Source: Pantoea alfalfae (lineage in GTDB: Bacteria; Pseudomonadota; Gammaproteobacteria; Enterobacterales; Enterobacteriaceae). Taken from it: a stretch of 64,000 bases of DNA. The stretch spans positions 3,410,001 to 3,474,000 of the forward strand of contig NZ_CP082292.1 in the NCBI RefSeq assembly GCF_019880205.1, read 5' to 3'. Below are positions 29,201 through 36,395 of the stretch, piece by piece; position 1 is the first letter of the stretch; every line of letters begins with the position of its first letter. The position numbers and the translations under genes are program-made. A model generated the notes under the pieces. It was not told the DNA's origin, made no database searches, and was given only the letters and a program-made list of their open reading frames with translations.

Positions 29201-31114
29201 AATCTCTACGTTGATCGCGACATGAAACTGAGCAGCACCGAAACCGCCTCTGAAAACAATGCGGCCGACGTGACCGGCGACGTTGCTCTGCTCAGTGACA
29301 GCGTGGCGCAGAGCACCACGATGAACACCGCAACCAGCAGCTTTACCAGTGAGAGCTTCACGGTTAACAGCATCAGCGATCTGCAGGAGATTAATGTCAG
29401 CGTGACCGGGACGTCGATCAATGCCAGCAATACTGTTTCGGTGAACTGGTCGTTGCAGGTTTACAACGAGCAGACGCTGCGCTGGGACAACGTGACCAGC
29501 GGCACGCAGGCGATCACCAGTGGCAGTCCGCTGAATGTCTCGCTGGAGGGTCAGAATGCGGGAACCTACCGCATCGTGGTCGACAGCACGCAGTCCGGAC
29601 ATCCTGGCTTCCTGTGGTCTACCAGCTATGACGCGCTCACAGTGAAAGTGGCAGTGAACATTGTCAGCACCACCGACTATAAAGTCAGCACCAGTTCCAG
29701 CGTCAATGGTTCGGTCTTTACCAGCGACAGCACCAGTGACAGTTCGCTGGTAGTGACGTCAATAACGGCGGGTATTGTGACCGGTGCCGCAAGCTATACG
29801 CTGGTTGCTGCTGCGGGAACCACTATCGCGGGGACTTATGGCTCGCTGACGATCAAAAACGATGGCAGCTATAGCTACACACTGAATAGTGACTCAGTGA
29901 TCAAACTGACCGGCAGTGAAGATTCATTCACCTATGTTCTGGCGGATGGAAGCACCAAAAATCTGGTGATCACGCTGGGTGTCTCCGTGGATGGCTCTGA
30001 AGGTGGCGCGCTGATCTTTGCCGGTACCGTTGGTGATGACAGCTTCACCGTTCACGACACCCAGTTCACCTCGGTGGACGGGAAGTCGGGTCAGGATACG
30101 CTGGTCTGGAATGGCACAGGCGAGCTGAATGTCAGTGAGATTGCGGACAAAGTGAACAATATCGAAATCATCGATCTGCAGGATAACGCCCAGGCAACGG
30201 CGCTGCTGATTAGTGCCGATGATATTGAGAAAATCACGGATACCAACAATGTGCTGTATGTCAGGGGTGGCAGCAATGACTCCCTTTCACTGCAGGGCGT
30301 GTGGGCTGTTAACGGCGTGGAAACGCTGAATAACATCACCTACACCCTCTACACCAGCACGGCGCTGGATGGCACGGCAATCAAACTCTATGTTCAGCAG
30401 GGTCTGCAATTCAACGAAGTGGCAGAGCATCTTGCCGGCTCCATCGAGGATGTCTCCGCCGATCTGACCGTGGTATCGGTGAGCCAGAACGGTGAAACCA
30501 CCGCGATCACTGACGATGCGGTGAGCTTCAAAGGTGCCTACGGCACGCTGGTTATCGATGAAGCGGGTCACTACAGCTACGTGGTGGATGATGCGTATGC
30601 GCACAGCGGAAACACTGACACCTTCACCTATGCCCTGTCAGACGGCAGCAATGCCTCTCTGAGCTTTAACCTGGGCGTTGATGTTGATGGCAGCGAAGGC
30701 GGCGCAATTACCTTCACCGGCACCCGCGGTGCAGATGTTTTCGAAGTCTATGACACCGATTTCATCTCTATCAACGGTGCCGATGGTAACGATACGCTGG
30801 CCTGGCATGGCACGGGAACGCTAAACCTTAGCGATATCTCCGCCAGGGTCAGCAATATTGAAACCATCGACCTGATGACGGATGCCGGAAAAGACAATCT
30901 GGTAATAAGCGCAGAAAGTCTGCTGAAGGTCACTGATAACGATAATACGTTATATGTCAGAGGGGAAAATGGCGACACGGTGACGCTGAATGGTAACTGG
31001 GAGCAGGCAGACGGAATAGTGGCAAATGGGGTTAACTATAACCATTACACCAGTTCTGCAGCCGATGGCTCCGTGGTACAGTTATATATTGAAGACGACA
31101 TCACCATCGGATAA
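20210..31114 (+). CDS. bapA: Giant Ig-repeat surface adhesin, BapA/Bap/LapF type, type I secreted
   Basis: 3634 residues. Residues 1-120 form a BapA/LapF-like prefix domain (MKTQLIIKDTQGNVIAKHAL), followed by a Gly/Ala-rich hydrophobic stretch (VAGGVLGGLAALIGVAAAS) resembling retention segments of such adhesins. One Ig-like repeat at about 181 and an acidic linker follow. Residues 314-1657 are fourteen 96-residue repeats (TDDAGNPVADG...STPT...GGGM..GSTV...DGEHALVIDGTDA.GN). Five diverged repeats extend to about 2160, then VCBS-like and secretion-type modules to the end. No N-terminal signal peptide; the downstream T1SS is the obvious exporter. It likely mediates biofilm or host attachment. 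The symbol follows the Salmonella bapABCD layout and is tentative. Confidence 0.88.
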   Translation: MKTQLIIKDTQGNVIAKHALQPGKSLALESMPQAASYEVHSVDGQPPQKIIASKANGQMKFKLVDDVTGEQYDIILQNVSAEEIPVMTASGSDGVIYAYDYDSVNSVYELVSTSTDPLIADNVYVAGGVLGGLAALIGVAAASNSGGSGVSRNNNSVAANEDNSAATSEDNSAASVVPATTPSLIDDAGNPVADGASTSDSTPTISGGGMQPGSTVVITDGDTELGTATVDADGNWTFTPDAPLADGEHALVVDGTDASGNASSSTVDVIIDTGDTTSGVSDDAGIPAEDNGSDSTPGAGDNAGNPAEGDTSATVPGLTDDAGNPVADGSTTSDSTPTINGGGMEPGSTVVISDGDTELGTATVDADGSWTFTPENPLDDGEHALVIDGTDANGNASSSTVNVTVDTSATVPGLTDDAGNPVADGSTTSDSTPTINGGGMQPGSTVVISDGDTELGTATVDADGNWTFTPDAPLDDGEHALVIDGTDANGNASSSTVDVIIDTSETVPGMTDDAGNPVADGASTSDSTPTINGGGMEPGSTVVISDGDTELGTATVDADGSWTFTPDAPLDDGEHALVIDGTDANGNASSDTVNVNVDTSETVPGLTDDAGNPVADGSTTSDSTPTINGGGMQPGSTVVISDGDTELGTATVDADGNWTFTPDAPLDDGEHALVIDGTDANGNASSSTVDVIIDTSETVPGMTDDAGNPVADGASTSDSTPTINGGGMEPGSTVVITDGNTPIGEATVDADGNWTFTPDTALDDGEHTLITGGIDASGNNVSNAVDVIIDTSATAPVMTDDAGNPVADGSTTSDSTPTLSGGGMEPGSTVTVSDGDAEIGTATVDADGSWTFTPDAPLADGEHALVIDGTNASGNAVSDTVNVTVDTSATAPGLTDDAGNPVADGATTSDSTPTLSGGGMEPGSTVVISDGDTELGTATVDADGSWTFTPDAPLADGEHALVIDGTDANGNAVSDTVNVNVDTSATVPGLTDDAGNPVADGSTTSDSTPTLSGGGMEPGSTVTVSDGDAEIGTATVDADGNWTFTPDAPLADGEHALVVDGTDTNGNAVSDTVNVTVDTSETVPGLTDDAGNPVADGASTSDSTPTLSGGGMEPGSTVIVSDGDTELGTATVDADGSWTFTPDAPLADGEHALVIDGTDANGNAVNDTVNVNVDTSETVPGLTDDAGNPVADGASTSDSTPTLSGGGMQPGSTVVITDGNTPIGEATVDADGNWTFTPDTALDDGEHTLITGGIDASGNNVSNAVDVIIDTSATAPVMTDDAGNPVADGSTTSDSTPTLSGGGMEPGSTVTVSDGDAEIGTATVDADGNWTFTPDAPLADGEHALVIDGTNASGNAVSDTVNVTVDTSATAPGLTDDAGNPVADGATTSDSTPTLSGGGMEPGSTVIVSDGDTELGTATVDADGSWTFTPDSALADGEHALVIDGTDANGNTVSDTVNITVDTSATVPGLTDDAGNPVADGATTSDSTPTLSGGGMQPGSTVNVSDGDAEIGTATVDADGNWTFTPDAALADGDHALVIDGTDANGNVMSDTVNVTVDTSATVPGLTDDAGNPIADGATTSDSTPTLNGGGMKPGSTVTVSDGDTEIGTATVDDDGSWTFTPDTALADGEHALVVDGTDASGNHVNDTINVVVQTAPSMEIVDDNGTAILDGDTISDSTPTFNGKNFEPGTTIVIADGDTTLITVTVGADGSWTFTPTAGLADGAHAIEVTVTDPQGVSASGVFNVTVDTTPPEGVDISTVTMVDNDGATITAAGITADNTPTFSGTALEPGATVIIRDGETVLGETTVSEDGSWSFTPSTSLDDGEHQFTFEVTDEVGNSSGASEALDLSISATKGINTGVVVTDDAGNVIVNGEAINDSTPTFSGQDQTPDVTVTIADGETVLGSVVVAEDGSWSFTPDAALADGDHALIVTVTDAEGNTRSDTINVVVDTVAPDLLDVATVVVSDDAGNTFAAGSAISDTTPTFSTSGQEAGTTIIVRDNGTVLGEAQVADDGSWSFTPSEALTEGDHSFTFETVDAAGNSSGETASVSYLVDSVAPEGVDITTVVITDEVGAAINTAETQSDSKLTFSGSDLEPGATVTMYDKGQIVGETTVDKDGTWTITATDGLYDGTHEVTFTVTDTAGNSSDPSGTLDLNVQAITLTASDNVSSGAAVGFTYPVDVSEDLGTILQDGGLIAFNNKIVSDPIVVADGTIIDLDVTATSSAFVNVASNSTLVLQKYDSSTSTWVTVSEENSGNLFGLFGLGASTSTITLTGLTAGQYQLVYTTSGINVGVSFNLEASKTVYTLAEQGTPTDYTTATGNVITDVDNVYGADGIPHSAYTSVSAASVTNSDGTVTSVTLDATTQTATLVGQYGTLIINADGSYVYTPVSAMESIGKVDTFTYTITDSATGQSSSAQIYVQIGTTNEALDLSWDATDPSATAVTDIASSNEANASVTVTYESSSATNTDVKLVAGGTENYSSTFTLAGNDDLVTGSLSLKTEWGAFGNNFSTPLNITYAVQMQNSDGTWTTVKTQTAVVAAGQHNDEVIQNLEMSSLLDGLGEGTYRVAISTTGATNVVKLDMSVQTVSPTEYVITANEVATGNVLTDEGTDGAVDKLSSIYTRMYAKAGDSTSDVKVDDSYTWVTESGVSIAGQYGTLVIYNNGAYTYTPATTTLPAGSEDVFTYALKGANGEVVNATVTIHLGVEVDGSNGGALVFHGTEVNDVFDVYDTSFASVDGAAGDDTLAWHGNGNGKLVLSDVAAKVSNIESIMLTSTTSSDNLVLDAQSVEDVTSESNALYVKGIAGDSVTLEGTWINSGTVIVDSITYTHYTSTTAAGTLVDIYVQQGVTLSSTPYTDSQNGTEYTVTAAQDVTGTASDDIFNVSDTSFTHIDGGEGLDTLVWSGTGTLTLSELQSKISNIEEIELVNDSAVNNLVVTAQNVADITDADNTLFVKGAITDTLTLSGSWTLAGSEVVNNVDYVHYVGTTADGQTVNLYVDRDMKLSSTETASENNAADVTGDVALLSDSVAQSTTMNTATSSFTSESFTVNSISDLQEINVSVTGTSINASNTVSVNWSLQVYNEQTLRWDNVTSGTQAITSGSPLNVSLEGQNAGTYRIVVDSTQSGHPGFLWSTSYDALTVKVAVNIVSTTDYKVSTSSSVNGSVFTSDSTSDSSLVVTSITAGIVTGAASYTLVAAAGTTIAGTYGSLTIKNDGSYSYTLNSDSVIKLTGSEDSFTYVLADGSTKNLVITLGVSVDGSEGGALIFAGTVGDDSFTVHDTQFTSVDGKSGQDTLVWNGTGELNVSEIADKVNNIEIIDLQDNAQATALLISADDIEKITDTNNVLYVRGGSNDSLSLQGVWAVNGVETLNNITYTLYTSTALDGTAIKLYVQQGLQFNEVAEHLAGSIEDVSADLTVVSVSQNGETTAITDDAVSFKGAYGTLVIDEAGHYSYVVDDAYAHSGNTDTFTYALSDGSNASLSFNLGVDVDGSEGGAITFTGTRGADVFEVYDTDFISINGADGNDTLAWHGTGTLNLSDISARVSNIETIDLMTDAGKDNLVISAESLLKVTDNDNTLYVRGENGDTVTLNGNWEQADGIVANGVNYNHYTSSAADGSVVQLYIEDDITIG
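20750..25180 (+). repeat. 15 near-identical 288-bp (96-residue) tandem repeats in the adhesin gene
   Basis: One copy at 20750-21034, an acidic linker, then fourteen copies from 21149 in exact 288-bp register. There are higher-order duplications. 22396-22987 recurs at 23836-24427 (1440 bp = five units apart) with one mismatch that I can find, and 21448-21836 recurs at 22024-22412 (two units apart) with none that I can see. The block is far more GC-rich than the following 6 kb. The copy number in the true genome may differ because assemblies collapse such arrays. Confidence 0.92.
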
Positions 31115-31131
31115 TTAATATCCGCATTAAA

Positions 31132-31161
31132 AGCAGGCTGGGTTATTTACACCAGCCTGCT
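31132..31161 (+). terminator. Strong hairpin between adhesin and secretion genes
   Basis: A perfect 10-bp stem AGCAGGCTGG/CCAGCCTGCT with a 10-base loop, 18 bases after the adhesin stop. No U-tract follows. It could attenuate transcription so that the secretion genes are expressed below the adhesin, or protect the 3' end of the huge mRNA. Confidence 0.6.
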
Positions 31162-31220
31162 ACTTCCCCGCGATTTAATCCACCTTTTATGACGGAGATA
31201 TATTTAATTATCTAAACATC

Positions 31221-32693
31221 ATGAAAAAAATTATTATCATTTTGCACTGTATTCTTATTACCCAATATTCTTTTGCTGCCGATCAAAAACTTTTCTCAGG
31301 CAGCGAACCCGCCATTAATGAAGCACCGGCAGGTTTCTGGGGCGTATTTTCTAAAACACCAAATCCCGGCACCTTGCCTGCGGGCGGATCGGCGCTGGCA
31401 GACAAATTACAAATTAATCCGGCAGAAATTGAAATGCAGCCTGCAGCGTCGAACGGAGCTGAAAGCTTTCCGGCTGACTGGCAGGCGGCTATCCAGCTGG
31501 CGGTGAATCATCATCCCTCCATCAGCAGCAGCATTGCGACGCTGGAGTCATCAGGGTTCACCATTGATGCCGCAAAAGCGGGCTATCTGCCCTCCATAAA
31601 AGCGGGCATCACAACCGGTCGACAGCAGGATGAAGGCAGCGGCCATATCGCCACCGTCGGCCTCTCTCAGATGCTTTACGACTTTGGTAAAACCGGCAGC
31701 GCGGTCGATCAGGCCAGCGCGAAATATCTGCGCCAGCAGGCCACTGTTCTGATGCAAATCGACACCATTATTGAACAAACCGCACTGGCACTGAATGACG
31801 TTTATCGCTCGACGCAGCTGCTTGATAATTCGAAGAAAGAGGTGAAAGCCCTGCGGGATATCCTGGCGCTGACGCAAATGCGTGCCGATGCCGGAGCCAG
31901 CACACGGGTGGATCCGGTTCAGGCGCAGGCGCGTGTTGAAGCCGCCCAGGCAGAGCAACTGGATCTGGAAATCAAACTCCAGCAGCAGAAATACCATCTG
32001 CAATCCTTGCTGGGCCAGCCGGTTGCCGAAAAGAAAATATCCGCACCGATCTCGCTGCTGCCGCTGATTGAGCGTCAGAATGCCCGGATCGATTTAAACC
32101 GTAACCCGACTATTTTAGTCGCCCAGGCCGATGCCGCCGTGGCACTGGCTGAGTTACGTAATTACAAAGCGCAGCGCTATCCCACTTTATCGCTTGAAGC
32201 CAGCACCAATAAATATATCGGCGACATTGCGGATTATCAGCGCCATAGCCAGTACCAGAACGTTTATCTGTCTGTTAACAGTACGCTTTATCAGGGCGGC
32301 GCATTAGTGGCGCAGGAAAGTGCCAGTGCCCGCGCACTGGAAGCGGCCAGAACCACCATAGCCAGTAAAAAACTGGAGATCAGCGATCAGCAACGCAATT
32401 ATTTCCAGAGCGTAAAGGGATTACAAAAAAATATCAGCCTGCTGACGCGCCGGATGAAAACGATTATGGAGACGCGCTCCCTTTATCGTGAGCAATATTT
32501 ATCGCTGGGTAACCGAAACGTACTCGACTTACTTAACGCCGAGCAGGAAATAAGCCGTGCTCAGCAGGATTTAATTAATGCCCGCTGCGATCTGTGGGCC
32601 TCCTCGGTTAATTATCTGGTAGTAACCGGTATGGCACGTGAAGCATTTGATTTAAATAATAAGGTCATTCAGGGACTGCGCATTGCGCCGTAA
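31221..32693 (+). CDS. TolC-family outer membrane channel of the type I secretion system
   Basis: 490 residues. Signal peptide (MKKIIIILHCILITQYSFA). The mature protein shows the duplicated TolC/LapE-type architecture: AIQLAVNHHPSISSS near residue 90, ASTRVDPVQAQARVEAAQAEQ and, in the second half, YRNQYL-like LYREQYLSLGNRNVLDLLNAEQE. These long helices form the outer membrane-periplasm tunnel. It follows the adhesin and precedes the ABC and HlyD genes, as in Salmonella bapABCD and Pseudomonas lap loci. Confidence 0.88.
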   Translation: MKKIIIILHCILITQYSFAADQKLFSGSEPAINEAPAGFWGVFSKTPNPGTLPAGGSALADKLQINPAEIEMQPAASNGAESFPADWQAAIQLAVNHHPSISSSIATLESSGFTIDAAKAGYLPSIKAGITTGRQQDEGSGHIATVGLSQMLYDFGKTGSAVDQASAKYLRQQATVLMQIDTIIEQTALALNDVYRSTQLLDNSKKEVKALRDILALTQMRADAGASTRVDPVQAQARVEAAQAEQLDLEIKLQQQKYHLQSLLGQPVAEKKISAPISLLPLIERQNARIDLNRNPTILVAQADAAVALAELRNYKAQRYPTLSLEASTNKYIGDIADYQRHSQYQNVYLSVNSTLYQGGALVAQESASARALEAARTTIASKKLEISDQQRNYFQSVKGLQKNISLLTRRMKTIMETRSLYREQYLSLGNRNVLDLLNAEQEISRAQQDLINARCDLWASSVNYLVVTGMAREAFDLNNKVIQGLRIAP

Positions 32694-32721
32694 TTCTGTC
32701 AGCAATTAAGAGAAGATGATA

Positions 32722-34929
32722 ATGAACACAATATCTGACAGCGAAAATGCATCAGCACAGCCTCACGCGAAAAAGGCTTATACCCCCTGGCTCGACGCGC
32801 TGCTGCTGGTGGCGAAACATTACCGCCTTGATGGTTCACCTGAGCGGGTGAAAGGGGAAGCGGAATGGCACATGCAGCACCTTTCACAGGATGCCCTGAT
32901 TGAAAATATGGCGCGCCAGCTCGGCCTGCTGGTCATTTTTGACGCGTTTGACCCGGATCAGCTCGATCCGTGGCGCATGCCGTTGATCGTCGATTTCGGT
33001 CCTCGCGGCGTCGGCGTCATCACCACGGTGGGCGAGGATGGCCAGGTCAGCGTGATGCTGAGCGGTGAAAAACAGCTGCAGACCACGCTGAGTATTGAAG
33101 ATCTGTCGCAGCATGCACAGCGCGTACTGCTGGCGAAGCCGGAGTCTTCCGTGCCGGATGCGCGGGTGGATGACTATATTAAGCCACATCGTGCTGACTG
33201 GCTGTGGCAGACCATTCTTCGTGAGTGGCCAGCCTATGTAAACGTGATGTTTGCGTCGCTGATCTCCAACGTGCTGGGCCTCTCCGCGATGCTCTTCACC
33301 ATGCAGGTGTATGACCGGGTGATCCCTTCCCAGTCGGTGCCCTCTCTCTGGGTGCTGTTTGGCGGCGTCATGATCGCCCTGACCTGCGTGTTTGTGATGC
33401 GTATCATCCGCACGCATATCTCTGATGCAGCCGGTAAAAGCGCGGACCTGCGCATCTCCGATCGCGTCTTTGGTCACGCGCTGCGGATCCGTAACGATCA
33501 GCGGCCCAAATCGACCGGATCGTTTATTGCCCAGATCCGCGAGCTGGAACAGATCCGTGAACTGATTACCTCGACCACCATTTCAGCAATTGCCGATCTG
33601 CCTTTTTTAATCATCTTCCTGTTTATCCTCTGGTTACTGGGTGGATGGCTGGTACTGGTTCCGCTGGCGGCGATTCCGCTGATTGTGATTCCGGGCCTGC
33701 TGGCGCAGGGTTCGCTGGCGAAGCTCTCCAAAGCGACCATGCGCGAGTCCGCAGTGCGCAGCGCTATGCTGGTTGAGACCGTACAGGGCATGGATGACAT
33801 CAAGCTGCTGCGCGCAGAGCCCTACTTTCAGAACCAGTGGAATCACCTGAATGAGGTGATCAGTAAATCTTCACAGAAGCAGCGTTTTGTCAGCGGCCTG
33901 CTGATGAGCTGGACCAGTGAAGTCCAGACCGTTGCCTATGTCAGCGTGGTGCTGGTGGGTGCTTTTTTTGCCATGAGCGGTGACCTCTCTACCGGCGTGT
34001 TAATTGGCTGCTCGATGCTGGCGTCACGCATGATGGCACCGCTGGGCCAGCTGGCGATGATATTTGGCCGCTGGCAGCAGGCCAAAGTGGCGCGCGAAGG
34101 ACTGGAGAACCTGCTCAACAGCGAGGTCGATCAGCCAGAGCGCAGCATCCGTATTCATCGCCCGCGCATTAACGGCGAATATGCGCTCTCTGACGTTATC
34201 TATCGCTACGACCCGAACTCCCCTGATCCGGTGCTGACGGTGAAAAAGCTGACCATTAAAGCCGGTGAGAAAGTGGCGCTGCTGGGGCGTAACGGGTCCG
34301 GTAAATCAACGCTGTTGCAGCTGATGGCAGGTCTGTTGCAGCCGGGTGAAGGTGTCCTGCTGCTGGATGGCGTGCGGCTTTCCTCCATTGACCCGCTGGA
34401 TGTAAGGCGTGACGTCGGGCTGCTGACCCAGAACGCATCCCTGTTCTACGGCACAATTCGCGAGAACTTACGCCTGGGCATGCCGCTGGCGACAGAAGAG
34501 GAGATGCTTCAGGCCCTGGAGATCAGCGGCGCACTCGACTTTATTCAGCGCCTGCCGGAAGGCATGGATTATCTGTTACAGGAGGGTGGCAAAGGCTTGT
34601 CTGGCGGACAGCGTCAGCAGCTGTTGCTGGCACGCACCCTGCTCCGCCAGCCAAGCGTGCTGTTGCTGGATGAACCTACCGCCTGGCTGGATGATGCCGC
34701 TGAAAAACATCTGATTGAGCGGCTGATGACGTGGATGGGCAACCGTACGCTGATTATCGCCACGCATCGCCCGGCGGTATTGCAGCTGGTTGATCGCATC
34801 ATGCTGATGGATAAAGGCAGGATTGCGCGGGATGGCTCAAAAGCAGAGATGCTGGTCACCCGGCCCGAAGCCAGTGCCGCGCCGCATCAGGGCAACGTCA
34901 ATGTTAAACCGAAGGGAGCACAGGCATGA
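32722..34929 (+). CDS. Type I secretion ABC exporter (LapB/LssB type) with degenerate C39 domain
   Basis: About 735 residues. Residues 1-140 are a C39 peptidase-like domain lacking the catalytic Cys, as usual in exporters of RTX/Bap adhesins, which bind rather than cleave their substrate. The transmembrane domain has about six spans (145-430). The nucleotide-binding domain has Walker A LGRNGSGKST, signature LSGGQRQQLLLAR, Walker B VLLLDEPTAWLDD and the H-loop IATHRP. ATG 32722 is preferred because AAGAGAAG lies six bases upstream; ATG 32716 abuts it. Energises export of the adhesin across the inner membrane. Confidence 0.92.
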   Translation: MNTISDSENASAQPHAKKAYTPWLDALLLVAKHYRLDGSPERVKGEAEWHMQHLSQDALIENMARQLGLLVIFDAFDPDQLDPWRMPLIVDFGPRGVGVITTVGEDGQVSVMLSGEKQLQTTLSIEDLSQHAQRVLLAKPESSVPDARVDDYIKPHRADWLWQTILREWPAYVNVMFASLISNVLGLSAMLFTMQVYDRVIPSQSVPSLWVLFGGVMIALTCVFVMRIIRTHISDAAGKSADLRISDRVFGHALRIRNDQRPKSTGSFIAQIRELEQIRELITSTTISAIADLPFLIIFLFILWLLGGWLVLVPLAAIPLIVIPGLLAQGSLAKLSKATMRESAVRSAMLVETVQGMDDIKLLRAEPYFQNQWNHLNEVISKSSQKQRFVSGLLMSWTSEVQTVAYVSVVLVGAFFAMSGDLSTGVLIGCSMLASRMMAPLGQLAMIFGRWQQAKVAREGLENLLNSEVDQPERSIRIHRPRINGEYALSDVIYRYDPNSPDPVLTVKKLTIKAGEKVALLGRNGSGKSTLLQLMAGLLQPGEGVLLLDGVRLSSIDPLDVRRDVGLLTQNASLFYGTIRENLRLGMPLATEEEMLQALEISGALDFIQRLPEGMDYLLQEGGKGLSGGQRQQLLLARTLLRQPSVLLLDEPTAWLDDAAEKHLIERLMTWMGNRTLIIATHRPAVLQLVDRIMLMDKGRIARDGSKAEMLVTRPEASAAPHQGNVNVKPKGAQA

Positions 34930-36107
34930 GTTTCTCCTTATTCCGTAAAAAGAAGCATCAGCGTTCCCGTCAGCGCGTCTCTTCCGGCGGCCTGATCATC
35001 ATGTCGGTGCTGGTCATGCTGCTGCTGTTCTTTGTCTGGGCTTCTAACTTTGAACTGGATGAAGTCACCGTTGGTGTCGGCAAAGTGGTACCCAGCTCAC
35101 ACGAGCAGATCATCCAGTCGCTGGAAGGCGGGATCCTCAAAGAGCTGAAGGTTCACGAAGGCGATGTGGTTGAGGCGGGCCAGGTGCTGGCCCTGCTGGA
35201 TCCCACCCAGATTGACTCCGGTGTGCAGGAAAGCACGTCGCGTTTACGCGCAGCGCTCGCGACGGCGGCCCGCTTACAGGCTGAGACGGCAGGCACGCCG
35301 CTGACCTTTCCGCCGGAAGTTTTAGCGGATCCGTCCCTGGTGGCCGCTGAGACGGCGCTTTATCACTCGCGTCGTGAGAACTACAGCAAAACCATCAGCG
35401 GCCTGACTGAAGCGCTGAGGCTGATTAACCGCGAACTGCAGCTGACCTCTTCCCTGGTGGCAAAAGGCGCGGCAAGCAATGTGGAAGTGCTGCGCCTGAA
35501 ACGTCAGGCTAACGACCTGCAAAGTAAGCTCAACGACGCGGAAAATAACTACATCGTGCAGGCCCGTGAAGAGCTGGCGAAAGCCAACGCCGAAGCGGCA
35601 TCTCAGCGATCGATTATCATCGGGCGGGCGGACTCACTGAAGCGCACGGTTATCGTCACGCCGGTCAGAGGAATCGTTAAAGATATCGAGGTGAACACGG
35701 TCGGCGGCGTGATTCCGCAGCGCGGCAATCTGATGGAAATTGTGCCGCTGGATGAGCAACTGATGATTGAGGCGCAGATTGCCCCGCGCGATGTCGCCTT
35801 TATCACACCCGGCCAGCGTGCCGTGGTGAAACTCACGGCCTACGACTACAACATCTATGGCGGTCTGGAGGGCAAAGTGGCCTCTATTTCACCCGACACC
35901 ATTCAGGATGAAGTTCATCGCGACCAGTACTATTACCGCGTCTACATCCGCACCGATAAGGATTATCTGGTCAATAAAAAAGGGAAAAAGTTTCCGGTTT
36001 ATCCGGGGATGATCGCGATGGGTGAGATCCATACCGGCAGTAAAACCATCATGGAGTATCTGATGAAACCGCTGAACCGGGCGAAGGAAGCGCTGCGGGA
36101 GAGGTAA
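34926..36107 (+). CDS. HlyD-family periplasmic adaptor of the type I secretion system
   Basis: 393 residues. One N-terminal membrane span (LIIMSVLVMLLLFFVWAS), then a biotinyl-lipoyl-like half (HEQIIQSLEGGILKELKVHEGDVVEAGQVLALLD), an alpha-hairpin of coiled coils, and the second lipoyl half with the HlyD signature (VRGIVKDIEVNTVGGVIPQRGNLMEIVP). It links the ABC exporter to the outer membrane channel. Its ATG overlaps the stop of the ABC gene (ATGA), so translation is coupled. A hairpin follows. Confidence 0.93.
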   Translation: MSFSLFRKKKHQRSRQRVSSGGLIIMSVLVMLLLFFVWASNFELDEVTVGVGKVVPSSHEQIIQSLEGGILKELKVHEGDVVEAGQVLALLDPTQIDSGVQESTSRLRAALATAARLQAETAGTPLTFPPEVLADPSLVAAETALYHSRRENYSKTISGLTEALRLINRELQLTSSLVAKGAASNVEVLRLKRQANDLQSKLNDAENNYIVQAREELAKANAEAASQRSIIIGRADSLKRTVIVTPVRGIVKDIEVNTVGGVIPQRGNLMEIVPLDEQLMIEAQIAPRDVAFITPGQRAVVKLTAYDYNIYGGLEGKVASISPDTIQDEVHRDQYYYRVYIRTDKDYLVNKKGKKFPVYPGMIAMGEIHTGSKTIMEYLMKPLNRAKEALRER

Positions 36108-36141
36108 AATCTGCGGTGGCTGGAGATGGAACTGTGAAAAT

Positions 36142-36175
36142 GCATGTCCGGGCTTCTGAACCTGCCTGGACATGC
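36142..36175 (+). terminator. Terminator hairpin after the secretion operon
   Basis: A 12-bp stem GCATGTCCGGGC/GCCTGGACATGC with one G-U pair and a 10-base loop, followed by TGTTT, 34 bases after the HlyD-type gene. The rest of the 36108-36395 spacer shows nothing I can name. Confidence 0.75.
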
Positions 36176-36395
36176 TGTTTGGTTAAAAATGGTCGTATAA
36201 ATGGTCGCGGCGAAAATGGCGCTGTTTAGTTCTGTGGGAATAGCATCGCTGTATCGGTAAGCCAGTCGCCAGCGCTTAATAGGATCAGACCCAATGCACG
36301 GGCGATCGTCCTCGTCAGCCAGGTTCCTGCTGGCAGAGGGTTTGATTGCATCAGAGTGGCTGGGGCGGTGGAGGATTCAGGGTAATAAGGTTTGG

